Below, piece by piece: positions 12,148 through 20,795 of a stretch of DNA of 64,000 bases (the first letter of the stretch is position 1; each line of letters starts with the position of its first letter). The DNA comes from Pseudomonas lutea (GTDB lineage: Bacteria; Pseudomonadota; Gammaproteobacteria; Pseudomonadales; Pseudomonadaceae): the NCBI RefSeq assembly GCF_000759445.1, contig NZ_JRMB01000001.1, positions 1,302,001-1,366,000 on the forward strand, read 5' to 3'. Under the pieces are notes generated by a model. That model was not told the DNA's origin, did not search any database, and saw only the letters and a list, made by a program, of their open reading frames with translations. The translations under genes and the position numbers were made by a program.

Positions 12148-13427
12148 ATCAGCCTCCAGCTAACCCGCACCGGGCCGACTCGAACGGCACTGGGCAACGG
12201 CCAGATGCGGTCCTCTTCGTACTGCATTTGCACGACGGGAAACGTCTCGCCCTGTTCGAAGTGGCGAATGACCGGGTGGCCATCGGACGTGCGCAGTGTT
12301 ATGTACTCGACGACCTGCCAGTAACCGCTGACCGGGCACTCAGAGCCGGCCACGCAAGGAGCGGCTGACAGGTGCGCCTGGCTGAAACCTTTGGCGCCCG
12401 GCATTGGCTTACCGGTGTCAGGGTCGAGCTTAAGGTCATGGGTGAGCCGCTGGATCAGCTCGAGCGACGGCTTCTCGGGCGGGATGTTGGCTTCGCGAGC
12501 TTCCAGCCACTGAAGCTTGCCGTCCCAAGGCGGCAGCTTGGCCGGTGGCAATGGGAGGATGTCGTTGATTTCCGGGACTTTGGGGTGGGCGTAGGAATAC
12601 CTCGCAAGGATTCGCCAGATGGTCTTGTAGCGTTCGGCGCGCTCCAAGTCCTTAGGCAAGTCAAGGTAATCCAACTCGTCTGTCGGCTCTGGGCCTCGGA
12701 AACTGTCATCCAACCATCCTGCGGACGTTTCGTCCCCTGCGGCGATACCCATCTGGAACGCAGCCAACGCCGCTCCGTATTCGCGCCTACCTTGGAGGTT
12801 GACTGCCAGCTCCAGCGCTGCATCACCATGCCCTTGCTCGGCCGCACACCGACGCATCTGCCGAGCTACATCTGGTGCCCTGCTACTCGGCGCCAGAGCG
12901 TCGCCGATCTCGTATTGAGCTTGGGCACTTCCCTCGTCAGCAGCCTTGCGCAAATAACGCAACGACATCTCCGTGTCTTGTTTCAGGTCGGCAATACCGT
13001 TTTTTAGGAATAGCGACACGAAGTAGTAACCCGTCGCCACGTCTGCATCAATCAGTGCCTGACTGAAGCGCAAGTGCTCATGGTCCTGCAGTCTGAGCTT
13101 GCCACGCAGGCTATCGTTCTGCAGGTTGATGTTCGCTTTGACATGGCCGTTTTCTGCGGCAATGCGGTAGAGCCGGGTGACCTCACGGTCCACCTCCGTT
13201 TCCTGCTTAAGCTGGTTGTTTTTCTGCAGCCAGCGGGCGTACTTAAACAGCACGTCACTTTCAGGATTAGCTGCAGGAATGACTTCGTGCTTGCAGGTAA
13301 ACGCCAGGTTGTCCTTGATGGCAGCGAGGGATTTCATCGGGAAGTCCTTGTCGAGGGAGGGCGTTAACGCTCTGCCGTTGTCACAGGCGACAAGAGCCAG
13401 GCAGGCGATGAGTAGTAAAATGCGCAT
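12144..13427 (-). CDS. Sel1-repeat lipoprotein, first paralog (probable Tle5b immunity)
   Basis: 427 residues, signal sequence MRILLLIACLALVAC with lipidated Cys15, Sel1/TPR-like repeats in the centre, and the same C-terminal domain as the second paralog (SECPVSGYWQVVEY, WPLPSAVRVGPVRVSW). Its signal region and the first ~30 mature residues differ most from the other two copies. It follows the phospholipase gene directly: the effector TGA and this ATG share one base (TGATG). Position immediately after the effector and periplasmic lipoprotein topology both fit an immunity protein for a lipase acting in the periplasm. Confidence 0.88.
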   Translation of the reverse strand: MRILLLIACLALVACDNGRALTPSLDKDFPMKSLAAIKDNLAFTCKHEVIPAANPESDVLFKYARWLQKNNQLKQETEVDREVTRLYRIAAENGHVKANINLQNDSLRGKLRLQDHEHLRFSQALIDADVATGYYFVSLFLKNGIADLKQDTEMSLRYLRKAADEGSAQAQYEIGDALAPSSRAPDVARQMRRCAAEQGHGDAALELAVNLQGRREYGAALAAFQMGIAAGDETSAGWLDDSFRGPEPTDELDYLDLPKDLERAERYKTIWRILARYSYAHPKVPEINDILPLPPAKLPPWDGKLQWLEAREANIPPEKPSLELIQRLTHDLKLDPDTGKPMPGAKGFSQAHLSAAPCVAGSECPVSGYWQVVEYITLRTSDGHPVIRHFEQGETFPVVQMQYEEDRIWPLPSAVRVGPVRVSWRLI

Positions 13428-15349
13428 CAGTCGAGGTTCACTAAATTAGAAGAGGCGTAATGAAATTCGACGAGGGGAGCGCAAGGTCGCTTACCGTTCT
13501 CGTCAGCGAGGCGGTCCTTATTTTTATTGATGATTTTCTGCCAAGCCTTGAACGCAGCCTTCGGATCATCCTGCATCCCCTTCCCCGCCGTATGCAGCCC
13601 CCACAACCTCCTCCTCAACGCCTGAGTCTCATCCGCCCACTCATGGGCGATGTTCAGTTCGCTATCCACCTGCATGCTGCGGGTGTTGATGTTGGCCGAG
13701 CCATGGGTGGTGAAGACGTCGTCGACGATCATCAGCTTGGAATGGATGTACACCGGCATCCACTTGCCAGGAGGTGAGTCTGGCGCCACCAGCGAGCAGA
13801 CGTGCACCTTCAAATTGGGAATCTCTTCGGGCTTGATGACCTCCTCCTGAATGGCCTTGATCTGCTCTTCCAGCGCAGCCATGCGCCACTGCGCCGAGCG
13901 CGCGGCGTCGCGTCGCGCTTGCCGGGCCTTTTCGCTGATCGCGCTGTCGCCGCCAGTCAGCAGCGCCGCCCCGAGGGACAGCAGCTCGGTGGTAAGGGTC
14001 ATCGCCTGATCGGCGATCAGCTCGCCGAGGTCCGGCTCCTGCGCCGCGGCTTCTGCTTTAGCTGCCTCGATGCGCTGCAATCGCGTGATTTTCGGCATCG
14101 TGTCCGCGCGCCCCAGGCTGTCGAGCATGCGCTGGGTGTTGACCGTGCCTTTGCCGATGCCGTCGTCGGTGACATTGGTGATCACGAACAGGTGCAGAGA
14201 GCCATGTTTACCGGGGTCGCGCCCGCCCTTGGCTTGGGCAATGGCGGCCTTTTTGATCATTTCGGCGAGCGGCGGCCAGCGAAAGTACTGGTTCTCGATA
14301 TAGATGAAGCCCGTGGCGTTGTTCACCGCTTGCAGGTAGAGCTTCTCGATGTCGCGGCGGCCTTCCTGGGCCTGAGTTCGCAGGATTTGCGCAAAATGCC
14401 GCTGCTGGTCAGGCGGGCATTTCAAACGTTTGCCCAGCGCCATGGCGTTGCGCAGGGTCATCAGGTCTTCGCCTGTCACGTCATACCAGGCGGTCGCAAA
14501 ATTGTGGTGCAAGTGTTCCAGAATCGGCCCGGCGACCTGGCTGGAGATGTCCTGGCGCGGTGTGTCTCCCCGAGGCCCGGCATTGGGCGCGGGTTTGGTG
14601 GCCGGGTCGCGGTTTCGCGATGAGTGCGCGTCGGTGTCCCAGTACTCGTCGAGGGTGTTGTGGCCCATGACGAAACCCACCGCCTGTTCGGGGGCTTCAT
14701 AGTCCACCAGCACGGTTTTCTGATGGTGGGTGACGGCGATCCCGAGGGCGCCAAGAGTGGTGACGCTGAGGTTGGGGTCGGAGCCGTGGTACTTGGCCTG
14801 GTGAATGATTTCTGCCCGATCGAACAGACTGAAGCCGCGACTGGCGTAGGCCGGTATCTTGTGGTTCATGCGCAGCGGCACCTGCAGGGTGGCAATCGAA
14901 CAGGTGGCGAACCACTCACGGTCGTAGGCGTACTGGGCCTCGGTGGAATGCTGCAGGGCGCGGTCGTCGTAGGAAATGAGCCCCTTGCCCGGCAGATTGG
15001 CTTCACCCGCACCGCCAGCCGTGTTGAACGGCGCCTCCCAGCCCAACACTTTTACCGCAACGCCCTCTCGGGCCTTTTGCATGAGCAGTTCGCCAATACA
15101 GGGGTGTTTGCCGCCTGTGCGAATGAAATACATCGACGGCTGAAAGCCCCAGCAGATGATGTCCACCGAGCGAGTCGCTTTTTGGATAGCCTCGTGCACG
15201 GCCTTGAATGTCTCTTTGCCGTTGACCAGCGGTTTATAGGTCGCCAGCGCTGGCCCGTACTCGGACTCCTGCACGTACCAGGGCGCGCACAAGGTGACCG
15301 TGTCGGTTTCTTGAAACGAGACAGGTCCAAAGATTTCGGGCAGTGTCAT
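13427..15349 (-). CDS. tle5b: Phospholipase D, T6SS effector of the Tle5 family
   Basis: A 640-residue phospholipase D superfamily protein. Two HKD motifs are visible: HHQKTVLVDYE at about residues 208-218 and HSKLMIVDD at about 535-543, the latter followed by GSANINTRSM, the usual downstream signature. Tle5 enzymes are injected by T6SS and cleave phospholipid head groups, mainly phosphatidylethanolamine, in the periplasm of rivals; the P. aeruginosa relative PldB also acts on eukaryotic hosts. There is no Sec signal, as expected for spike-delivered cargo. The gene overlaps the end of vgrG by 4 bp (ATGA) and is followed by three Sel1 lipoprotein genes, the same content as the PldB/vgrG5 locus. 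The segment between the motifs includes a ~90-residue Ala/Glu-rich helical insert around residues 410-500. Confidence 0.92.
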   Translation of the reverse strand: MTLPEIFGPVSFQETDTVTLCAPWYVQESEYGPALATYKPLVNGKETFKAVHEAIQKATRSVDIICWGFQPSMYFIRTGGKHPCIGELLMQKAREGVAVKVLGWEAPFNTAGGAGEANLPGKGLISYDDRALQHSTEAQYAYDREWFATCSIATLQVPLRMNHKIPAYASRGFSLFDRAEIIHQAKYHGSDPNLSVTTLGALGIAVTHHQKTVLVDYEAPEQAVGFVMGHNTLDEYWDTDAHSSRNRDPATKPAPNAGPRGDTPRQDISSQVAGPILEHLHHNFATAWYDVTGEDLMTLRNAMALGKRLKCPPDQQRHFAQILRTQAQEGRRDIEKLYLQAVNNATGFIYIENQYFRWPPLAEMIKKAAIAQAKGGRDPGKHGSLHLFVITNVTDDGIGKGTVNTQRMLDSLGRADTMPKITRLQRIEAAKAEAAAQEPDLGELIADQAMTLTTELLSLGAALLTGGDSAISEKARQARRDAARSAQWRMAALEEQIKAIQEEVIKPEEIPNLKVHVCSLVAPDSPPGKWMPVYIHSKLMIVDDVFTTHGSANINTRSMQVDSELNIAHEWADETQALRRRLWGLHTAGKGMQDDPKAAFKAWQKIINKNKDRLADENGKRPCAPLVEFHYASSNLVNLD

Positions 15350-18072
15350 GAGGCGTCCTCTGGCTGGTCGGGGGTGTTGTTCAACACGGCCGCGTACAGC
15401 GCGCGATGGTCGCTGTGTGATGCAGGCTGGTTGACCGGTGTGTCGGGTGCCGAACGGTGGTGTTGCAAGCCCTGATTGGCCAGCCTTCCCTGCTCGGGAT
15501 TGCGGTAGGCGGTCACGGCGGGAATCCGGTAGCTGACGCCGTTGGCCATCTCCAGCCGGTATTCCTGGGTCGTCACCTGATGATCCACGTCGATGTGCCC
15601 GCTGCTGTCCATGACGCCCTGGCTGATCACTCCGCCATCGGCATAGAGCGTGTAAGGCATGTGGGCCCAGCTGCTGGCAAGGTTCGGCGTTGCGGCCAAC
15701 TTGAGGCGTAAAGGTTGGCGGGTCAGTTGTGGAGGGTAGTCAGGGTGATCGGCGGCCATGGTCGCGGCGCCCTTGATGTAGTTGAAATTCGCGGCCTTGA
15801 GCAGATGGTCGCCCGCCGTGCCCGATTCGATCAGGCCTTGCTCCAGCGTCAGGTAACTGCCGGCGGCGTTGAGCACGATTTTCTTTTTGGCGACGATGTG
15901 GATTTCGTCCTCGGTGCTGGTGATGCGCAGGCCCTGGCGCGCCAGTAATTCCAGCGTGTCGTTCTGTGCCTGCACGGTCACCGGGCCCTGGTTGGCGATC
16001 AGCTTGATGCCGAGCTGACGCACGAACACGCTCAGGCCTCGCCCGACGCCCATGAACATGCGCTTGACCACGCTGACGTCGGTGTCGCCGCCAGCGTTGA
16101 GCATCACGTTGTCGTGGGCGGCCAGCTGCAGGTGCTTGCCGCTGGTGAGCGCAATGCCTTGCGGGGCGCTGAGCAACATTACGGCCGATTTGAGTTGTTC
16201 GAGGTTCTGCTCAAGCAGTGCCACTTGCGCCTCGACGTCGGCGGGCTCGGCCTTGCTCGCCTGGGCATCCGTGGACAGGGTTTGCAATTGCTGCACGGCA
16301 TCCTGCAGATGGGTAATCGCGGCGGCCATCTCCAACTGCTGACCTTGCGCCCCGGCCTGTTGATCGGCGCTGATGAACAGCCCTTTACCAGCGCGAATCG
16401 CACCTCGGCCGTCGGTACGCAGTTCAAAGCCTTCGCCGCGCCTGGCCTTGCTGGCATCCACCAGATGCCCGAGGTTCAGCTGGCTTTTGCCGCTATGGTC
16501 GGTGCTGAGTTTGATGTGCTCCTTGCCACGTTCGTCTTCCATGCTCAGCTTGTTGTTGGACGGCGTGCGCAGCACGTTACGGGTAAAGTCCCGGTCGGCC
16601 AGCGTCACCGGGTCTGGATGCTGGTCGTCGTGCAGGGCATGGGCAATGTAGGGCCGGTCCGGGTCGCCGTGTTCAAAGGCGACGGCGACTTCCGTCCCGG
16701 CAATCAGCGGCAGGTGCAGGCCATGGGTGTCACCGGCGTAGGAACGCGCCAGCCGCAGCCAGGCGCTTTCGTCCCCGGCCTCCCAAGTGTCACGGTCAAA
16801 CAGGAAGTTGACCTTGTAGCGGCCGGTCTTGTCGATGTGGCTGTACGGGTCATTGGCAATCAGGCTGGTGACCCGCGCCGCTACCGTGCCGGCGAGCTTG
16901 GGTTTGGGCGGCACCGGGGGCCGGAAGCACACGGTGTCGCTGAACGGCATGGCCTCGAATGCCACCTCGAAACTGCGGTCGCGGGCGGCGCGCAGGCTCA
17001 GACGTGTGATGACCGCGCCGGGCTTGAATGCGCCGGGGGCGTCGCCGGTGACATCGATGATCTGCGCCAGGGCCAGGATTGCGCTGCTGCCGACGCCGCT
17101 CAGACGCGTCTGGGCATTTAAATAACGCTCGTGGCGCAACCGGGCATAGAAAAAGCCGCTTTCGCTTTCGAGGTCTTCGTCCTGATTCAGTGCATCGCCC
17201 AGCAGGGTATAGGGTTCGGCGAAGTGATAGGCCTCGCCATAGGTGGTGCTGGCGCGGCGGCTCTGGTTGACTTCGCCGTCGAGCCAGGCGTTGGCGTTGC
17301 GCGGGTCGTAGGCACGGAAGTGGACGTGCTTTTCCACCACGCAATGGTGCGACTGCAGATGCCAGACGGCGTCCCGGTCATCGCTGTTCAGACCTGACAG
17401 CGAGCGGCACGGCAACGGGATCTGTGGCCATCGATAGTGACGTTGGTCATCGTGGAATTCGATCACATCGATATTGAGCCGCGGGTCATGGGAAAACCGG
17501 AACCAGATGCCCACCTCGGCCAGCAGTCGGGAGATGAACGCCAGATCGCTTTCGCCGAACTGCATGACCTGCTCTCGCCGGGGGTATTCACGGACCAGGC
17601 TGAACCGGAAATCCTGCCCCTCCATGCCGTGACGCCCGCGCAGGATGGTCTCGACGATCTCCGGCACCGACAAATGTTGATAGAGCCGGTACTGATGCCC
17701 CCGGGACAGCAGCGCCATGCGCGGCTCAAGGGTGATTTCGTACCGGGCCTCGTCCCTGGAAGCGGACAGGCATTTGAAACCGGTGACCACTCCTCGGACG
17801 ACGCGTAGCGGCTCGACCGGTGCCAGCGGAAGACCGCGCACCGCGCCGGGGCGCACATGTGCTGCGACGTGCAGGGTAAATCCCGCGTCTTTGCCGAGTG
17901 TCTGTGCAGCGCCGATATCCCGCTGCGTCGAGGTGAATTCGATGGTGTACAGGAACGGCTGGCTGAGCTGCTCTTCTCCCGTGAAGGTGAGCACGTCGAG
18001 GTCGGCATCCAGCTCGTCGACGTACAGCTTGTGGCGACTGTGGTCGAAAAACGTCTGCAGGGGCTGCGCCAT
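15346..18072 (-). CDS. vgrG: T6SS spike protein VgrG with C-terminal extension
   Basis: VgrG trimers form the needle tip of the T6SS and carry effectors. The 908-residue protein has the gp27/gp5-like core in about residues 1-560 (LQTFFDHSRHKLYVDELDAD at the start, LRLARSYAGDTHGLHLPLIAG, GTEVAVAFEHGDPDRPYIAH), a DUF2345 beta-prism region at about 625-765, and a further ~140 residues (about 770-908) with YTLYADGGVISQGVMDSSG. That last block is not an enzyme domain I recognise; it resembles the adaptor-like tails that attach cognate cargo, and tle5b follows directly with a 4-bp overlap. The ATG lies 2 bp after the tssL stop. Confidence 0.95.
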   Translation of the reverse strand: MAQPLQTFFDHSRHKLYVDELDADLDVLTFTGEEQLSQPFLYTIEFTSTQRDIGAAQTLGKDAGFTLHVAAHVRPGAVRGLPLAPVEPLRVVRGVVTGFKCLSASRDEARYEITLEPRMALLSRGHQYRLYQHLSVPEIVETILRGRHGMEGQDFRFSLVREYPRREQVMQFGESDLAFISRLLAEVGIWFRFSHDPRLNIDVIEFHDDQRHYRWPQIPLPCRSLSGLNSDDRDAVWHLQSHHCVVEKHVHFRAYDPRNANAWLDGEVNQSRRASTTYGEAYHFAEPYTLLGDALNQDEDLESESGFFYARLRHERYLNAQTRLSGVGSSAILALAQIIDVTGDAPGAFKPGAVITRLSLRAARDRSFEVAFEAMPFSDTVCFRPPVPPKPKLAGTVAARVTSLIANDPYSHIDKTGRYKVNFLFDRDTWEAGDESAWLRLARSYAGDTHGLHLPLIAGTEVAVAFEHGDPDRPYIAHALHDDQHPDPVTLADRDFTRNVLRTPSNNKLSMEDERGKEHIKLSTDHSGKSQLNLGHLVDASKARRGEGFELRTDGRGAIRAGKGLFISADQQAGAQGQQLEMAAAITHLQDAVQQLQTLSTDAQASKAEPADVEAQVALLEQNLEQLKSAVMLLSAPQGIALTSGKHLQLAAHDNVMLNAGGDTDVSVVKRMFMGVGRGLSVFVRQLGIKLIANQGPVTVQAQNDTLELLARQGLRITSTEDEIHIVAKKKIVLNAAGSYLTLEQGLIESGTAGDHLLKAANFNYIKGAATMAADHPDYPPQLTRQPLRLKLAATPNLASSWAHMPYTLYADGGVISQGVMDSSGHIDVDHQVTTQEYRLEMANGVSYRIPAVTAYRNPEQGRLANQGLQHHRSAPDTPVNQPASHSDHRALYAAVLNNTPDQPEDAS

Positions 18073-18074
18073 GA

Positions 18075-18719
18075 TCAGAGGCCTCCCTGAGCAAGCTCGG
18101 CCACAGACCGGGCCAGCGACTGGTCAAGTGTCCACCACAAGACGGCCAGCGCCACACCCACCGCCACCAGGTGCAGCGCCGGAGAACGTAGCCACTGCAG
18201 GTGCTCGCCCGACGCTTCCGTGCAATCGATCAACAGAGACTGCGGGGCCGTGTCCAGAGGTTCGACCCGGGCATTCAGCTGCTTCACCAACGCCACGCGC
18301 TCTTCGGCGTCCAGCCCCCGGTGGCGGCCCAGAAACCCGAACATCATGACCCGGGCGTAAAAGGTCAGCACATGGATGTCCGGCGCAGGCTCGCGCAGGA
18401 CCTCAAGCATCTCTTCATGGAGCATTTCACCCGCCCGGTGATGTCCGAAAAATCGCGCCTGCAACGACTCGGTGATCCACGCGGCCCGGATGGCGTCACG
18501 GGCATTGGCGAGCACCACTTCATCGAGCAGCGCACAGTGGGCGTGGCTGATCAGGTCGATGCTGCGCGCGCTCATGCCGGCTGCCTGCAAGGTGCTGCGC
18601 GCCCCTTCGATCTGCGTTACACACGTCCGGTGCAGCGTGACGCTGTCAGACATTGCCAAACCGCGACGCAGATCAATGACCAACAGATAAGTGTCCAGGA
18701 AGACACGGTCTATATTCAT
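18075..18719 (-). CDS. tssL: T6SS membrane-complex subunit TssL (DotU family)
   Basis: TssL is an inner-membrane subunit that with TssJ and TssM anchors the T6SS. The 214-residue product shows the DotU pattern: MNIDRVFLDTYLLVIDLRRG at the start, HCALLDEVVLA, SLQARFFGHHRAGEMLHEEM, and MMFGFLGRHRG, with one transmembrane helix near the C-terminus (about residues 180-197) and no OmpA peptidoglycan-binding domain. I start at the ATG at 18719 because it opens the family N-terminus; in-frame starts up to 18773 are possible but no good ribosome site separates them. First gene of the island operon. No tssM or tssJ is present, so it is either a dedicated variant subunit or a leftover. Confidence 0.9.
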   Translation of the reverse strand: MNIDRVFLDTYLLVIDLRRGLAMSDSVTLHRTCVTQIEGARSTLQAAGMSARSIDLISHAHCALLDEVVLANARDAIRAAWITESLQARFFGHHRAGEMLHEEMLEVLREPAPDIHVLTFYARVMMFGFLGRHRGLDAEERVALVKQLNARVEPLDTAPQSLLIDCTEASGEHLQWLRSPALHLVAVGVALAVLWWTLDQSLARSVAELAQGGL

Positions 18720-19395
18720 TGACGCGGTGCCGCATTGTTCATGATTTATTGAGCGCATAAGGAAGACCGCCAACAGTTAAAGGCTCGGAGGGTCAAGTCA
18801 CACGTGGGCAACGCGACCGGGTTTCATGGATTAATCTGCGTCAAATGCGAAGGGCACTTGGCCTTGATGTGAGTTGTGACGGGGTCGAGTATTTTGCTTA
18901 TGTCTTAGGGTCCGGCCATTGCCTGAGTTATAGGTGCTGGATATGAAAGGTGATTACCGGAGATTGCTCATTAGATATCGCTAACCGAATGTCAGTGTCT
19001 CTGTGAGCCGCTCTGTACTGTGACGCTCGCTCCAACGGCAAGGGCTTGAAAGCGCAACTCTGGCGCTTGAGTGGAACACATAGGGTTCAAAGCCGAGAGC
19101 GGTTGCGCATTGGCATCGACGACGCTGTTGTTGAGATCCAAGGCTAATCATTGAAAAACAAAAATACTACCCTCCTTTGAATATCAAGAAACTTCTTACA
19201 AATATCGGGATGCTTCCCACAGAATGTTCTGACGAGATATGAGAAACGCATCGCACTTTGAAAGTGAGGTTATTTAAACGGAACAGTGGCAGCGGAGGAT
19301 AAATGTGCGAAAGAAACATAGTTAACCCGCGCCTTCCCCCAATAAACATTCTGTTTATCGCGCCACGTTTAAATTAATCAGCCACTGTATATCCT
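18720..19395. other. AT-richer intergenic region upstream of the T6SS island
   Basis: About 680 bp with no convincing gene. Base composition is visibly richer in A/T than the surroundings, most strongly at 19140-19380. The promoter of the T6SS operon should lie here, reading leftwards from near 18720-18850, but I could not identify a clear sigma-70 or sigma-54 promoter. A 60-codon frame on the minus strand at 19167-19349 has no family features and is not called. Confidence 0.5.
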
Positions 19396-20236
19396 GTAGG
19401 AGCGCGCTTGCTCGCGAATAATTATCAAGGCTATAAAAACGTGTCGGATGTACCGGCCTGTTCGCGGGCAAGCGCGCTCCTACAAATGCTCGGACAGCCG
19501 GTTCATTCGACGGCATCGCACAATGCTCCAGCAGCCGGTCATTAAGCGGCATCGTCCAACGCTCGTGCGCGCCAGCTCGTTCGGCGGTCTCGCGCCGCTG
19601 CCACGGCGTCGGAAACACATCGCAGATCGTCTGTTGAATCGAGGTCCCTGTAGGAGCGCGCTTGCCCGCGAAAAATTGTCCAGGCGATGAAAACGGGTCG
19701 GATGTACCGGCCTGTTCGCGGGCAAGCGCGCTCCTACAAATGCTCGGACAGCCGGTTCATTCATCAAGCCCCGCGCCGACCGTGCTGGCGATTCGTTCTG
19801 CGGGTACTCATGCCGCACATTCGCCTGAGTCGCCTGGTTCGCGTTGCTGCGACGGCATCGGCTGGGTGCCGCAAAACGTCGGTTGAATCGAGGTCATTGT
19901 CGGAGCGCGCTTGCCCGCGAAAAATTGTCCAGACGATGAAAACGGGTCGGATGTACCGGCCAGTTCGCGGGCAAGCGCGATCCTACAGATGCTCGGACAG
20001 CCGGTTCATTCATCAAGCCCCGCGCCGACCGTGCTGGCGATTGGTTCTGCGGGGAACTCATGCCGCTCATTCGCCTGAGTCGCCTGGTTCCCGTTGCTGC
20101 GGCGGCGTCGGTTGGGTGCCGCAAAACGTCGGTTGAATCGAGGTCTCTGTAGGAGCGCGCTTGCCCGCGAAAAATTGTCCAGGCGATAAAAACGTGTCGG
20201 GTGTACCGGCCCTTTCGCGGGCAAGCGCGCTCCTAC
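19396..20236. repeat. Composite tandem array 2: four REPINs with conserved spacers
   Basis: Four family A REPINs begin at 19396, 19650, 19899 and 20149 (steps 254, 249, 250 bp), with tails at 19461-19483, 19715-19737, 19964-19986 and 20214-20236. Orientation, loop (AATTGTCCAGRCGAT), and the ~160-bp spacers with GGTTCATTCATCAAGCCCCG and GGCATCGGCTGGGTGCCGCA are those of the array at 6331-7639. The first spacer (19484-19649) is divergent. Some REPs carry point changes, for example GTCGGAGC at 19899 and GCGATCCTAC at 19977. Confidence 0.93.
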
Positions 20237-20354
20237 AAATGCTCCGGAAACCGGTCAAATCGCAGACTTCGCGCAATGCTCGAACAACCGCTCACCCGGG
20301 GCCAACGCGCAATGCGCGGCGGCTATCGCAGCTACGGTGAACCTGTAAAAGCGG

Positions 20355-20468
20355 CTACTGGTGAGTCATCCAGAACGCCGCGGCACCGACCACCAGCACA
20401 ACGATAAATATGATGGCCCAGGCATCGACATGGCTTTCTGACTTCGTGACTTTGGGGTGATTTCGCAT
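20355..20468 (-). CDS. Small single-pass membrane protein
   Basis: A 37-residue frame reading MRNHPKVTKSESHVDAWAI followed by a hydrophobic helix (about residues 17-33, IIFIVVLVVGAAAFW) and MTHQ. The start is supported by AAAAGGCG placed 6 bp upstream of the ATG at 20468. Short soluble N-terminus plus one membrane helix is typical of small inner-membrane proteins in Pseudomonas. Function is unknown. It is transcribed away from cysI, so 20469-20795 should hold two divergent promoters. Confidence 0.6.
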   Translation of the reverse strand: MRNHPKVTKSESHVDAWAIIFIVVLVVGAAAFWMTHQ

Positions 20469-20617
20469 TGCATCGCCTTTTATCTGTCTTGTGGGAGATC
20501 GCAAAAAATGTGTGCGGCCGTGGCGACTGTCGCTGGCCATGTGCAGAGTTAAGTTCAGCCATGCCCTTATCACAAGTGAGGTTATGGCCAGCCGACGTGC
20601 TGCTTAGTGCTTTTGGT

Positions 20618-20662
20618 TCTGTGCATATACCCAAACTTCACTTTTGCGCATATCCGCAAACT
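20618..20662 (+). promoter_or_regulatory. Repeated operator-like dyad upstream of cysI
   Basis: A perfect dyad TTTGCG-N6-CGCAAA at 20643-20660 is preceded by an imperfect copy around 20618-20635; the two share GCATATnCnCAAACT (20623-20637 and 20648-20662, 13 of 15 identical), 25 bp apart. This is about 135 bp before the cysI start and looks like a two-site activator or repressor target. A LysR-type sulfur regulator such as CysB or FinR is a plausible candidate, but that is inference. Confidence 0.45.
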
Positions 20663-20795
20663 GATAACCTCCCCCGGCTCCGCAAGGGGTGCGCGGCCGT
20701 GCGCGCAGATTTGCTCGGTAGCCTGAAAGCAGACGACAACGCATCGCCTTTCGCGCTTGCCCAGCAGCAGTGAACCGCCTGAGAACAGGACCACC

